A stretch of DNA of 64,000 nt, taken from Strongylocentrotus droebachiensis (taxonomy: Eukaryota > Echinodermata > Echinoidea > Camarodonta > Strongylocentrotidae). Shown in pieces: positions 62,861 to 64,000 of the stretch. Location of the stretch: assembly GCA_035222895.1 (NCBI GenBank), contig JAVYIG010000896.1, forward strand, positions 310,001 to 374,000. Direction: 5' to 3'. The first letter of the stretch is position 1, and each line of letters opens with the position of its first letter. Under the pieces are notes generated by a model, which was not told the origin of the DNA, searched no databases, and saw only the letters and a program-made list of their open reading frames with translations. The position numbers and the translations under genes are program-made.

Positions 62861-63534
62861 AATTAATTATCTCCAACTGCATGCGGCACTCTGAAATATG
62901 TAACATTTAATTCCATCTCTCGATCCGCTTTGGGCAAAATAATTATTTTAATCTTGAAATGTTTTTAATGAGAGATGAGAGAATTGTGGTTGCGTAACTG
63001 AATTTAAAATTTCACCGTTACTGTCTTCCATTTTTGGAAGTTGTTGGAAAGACTTTTAAAAATGTCTCTGCTGGGAATCGAACCCTGGTAACTGACTTAG
63101 AACGCCAATGCGTTAACCACCTGACTACAGAGACGGTGCGGTAGCTTCGACGACACCTGATTCAATTGACCGACAGATAAACAAACATTTCCACTTTCAT
63201 TAATTAATTTGAATTAATTATCTCCAACTGCATGCGGCACTCTGAAATATGTAAAAATTTAATTCCATCTCTCGACCCGCCCTCGGCAAATTTATCATTA
63301 TAATCTTGGAAATGTGTTAATGAGAGATGAGAGAACTATGGTTGCGTAGCTTAATTCAAAAGTTCACCATCACTGTCCTCCATTTTTGGAAATTGTTGGA
63401 AATCGAACCCTGGTAACTAACTTAGAACACCAATGCCTTGACTACAGAGACGGTGCACTAGCTTCGGCGACACCAGATTCAATTGACCAACAGAAAACCA
63501 ACATTAATTTTTCCACTTACATTAATAAATTCCT
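62861..63534 (-). repeat. Tandem duplication (351-bp period) of a tRNA-like/SINE unit
   Basis: AATTAATTATCTCCAACTGC (then ATGCGGCACTCTGAAATATG) starts the units at 62861 and 63212. The first unit contains a tRNA-like sequence on the minus strand at 63064-63134. It has a perfect 7-bp acceptor stem (GTCTCTG/CAGAGAC), B-box GGGTTCGATTCCC, and an anticodon loop GTTCTAA that would read TCT (Arg); the D-arm does not pair well. The second unit has the same piece with deletions (about 63396-63452), losing the acceptor on one side. It is best read as a duplicated SINE-like insertion in the region following the first exon of the second GPCR. Confidence 0.75.
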
Positions 63535-64000
63535 CTGTCGGGGGCAGGTTTAGTTTTGAACAATGAAAAGCAGCCAGCCGCATGCATTACAAATCGCTTC
63601 CATTGATCAAAAAAGCTTTGTCTCTCTGAGTGTTTTGCGATGTTTTCGCATGCTTTGGTTAATACAGTGTGTAGGAAATATGAGGATAGTATGTGTTTAT
63701 CATCAATCTGTTGATGTAAATATAAGCCATGATAAGACTACACGAATGAATCGTGCCCCAATACGATGAGGTCCATATTGCATTGACAAAAAATAACATA
63801 ATGGGCAAACCAGGTTTTGACATTCAACATTTTTGCGGTGGACTTATCCGAGTATGTCTGTCGTAAGGAAGCATGCGTGGAGTGGCAGGCATCATATCAC
63901 TTGTCAAAGCGTGATTTTATCTTCATTAAATACACCCACCTATTCCTTCTTTGTCTACCCTGGACAAGATTTGTATCTGTAACTTTATTTTTCTGTTTGT

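Noticed and set aside
63064-63134. Functional tRNA-Arg(TCT) gene
   Set aside because: Acceptor stem and T-arm look good, but the D-arm pairs poorly, the T-stem has a mismatch, and the unit is tandemly duplicated with a decayed sister. Called a tRNA-derived repeat instead.

Overview
This is a stretch of an AT-rich animal genome, and most of it is not coding. Introns with GT/AG borders, 7TM receptor exons, metazoan LINE relics, tRNA-derived SINEs, MITEs and very abundant GA/CT microsatellites all point to a metazoan. The two receptor genes resemble the kisspeptin-receptor (GPR54)/galanin-receptor group. A tandem pair of this type, together with the repeat landscape, suggests a marine invertebrate deuterostome, most likely an echinoderm. 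The phylum is an inference from family resemblance, not something I could test.

Protein-coding content: only two host genes can be supported, both on the + strand in the last third of the window. The first (46020-48575, three coding exons, 364 residues) is a complete class A peptide GPCR with an acidic, Tyr-rich extracellular N-terminus, a DRY motif, CWLP in TM6 and NPFVY in TM7. The second (from 61647) shows only its first coding exon (124 residues, TM1, TM2 and the start of TM3) and runs off the window. Both first exons end in phase 0 at the homologous place in TM3, and the proteins align well, so they are tandem paralogues about 13 kb apart.

Mobile elements: (a) a 5'-truncated LINE with an intact 290-codon RT C-terminal frame on the minus strand at 5.4-6.6 kb, and three decayed LINE relics (0.5-1.25 kb, 20.3-21.1 kb minus, 55.4-56.6 kb); (b) two hAT-like elements with 8-bp target duplications and short inverted termini, at 14055-15070 (carrying a second, nested MITE) and 17913-19480 (carrying a 9-unit tandem array with a four-unit higher-order period); (c) a MITE family carrying a broken C2H2 zinc-finger fragment, in opposite orientations at 14.6 and 43.1 kb; (d) three families of TTAA-flanked MITEs sharing a TTAAAGGTA terminus (six copies in all); (e) tRNA-derived SINEs at 26.0, 27.5 and, tandemly duplicated, 62.9-63.5 kb.

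Tandem repeats: a 3 x 1.13-kb array at 8595-11990 rich in CRE-like TGACGTCA sites and CGCGCG runs, followed by three hairpin units (to 12219); a 3 x 201-bp array with TGACGCA/TGACGTCA palindromes at 33.2-33.85 kb; and a near-perfect 94-bp-arm palindrome at 59246-59472. The rest is unique AT-rich intergenic sequence with microsatellites, in which I see no gene. Ab initio evidence alone cannot exclude short exons of genes whose other exons lie outside the window.
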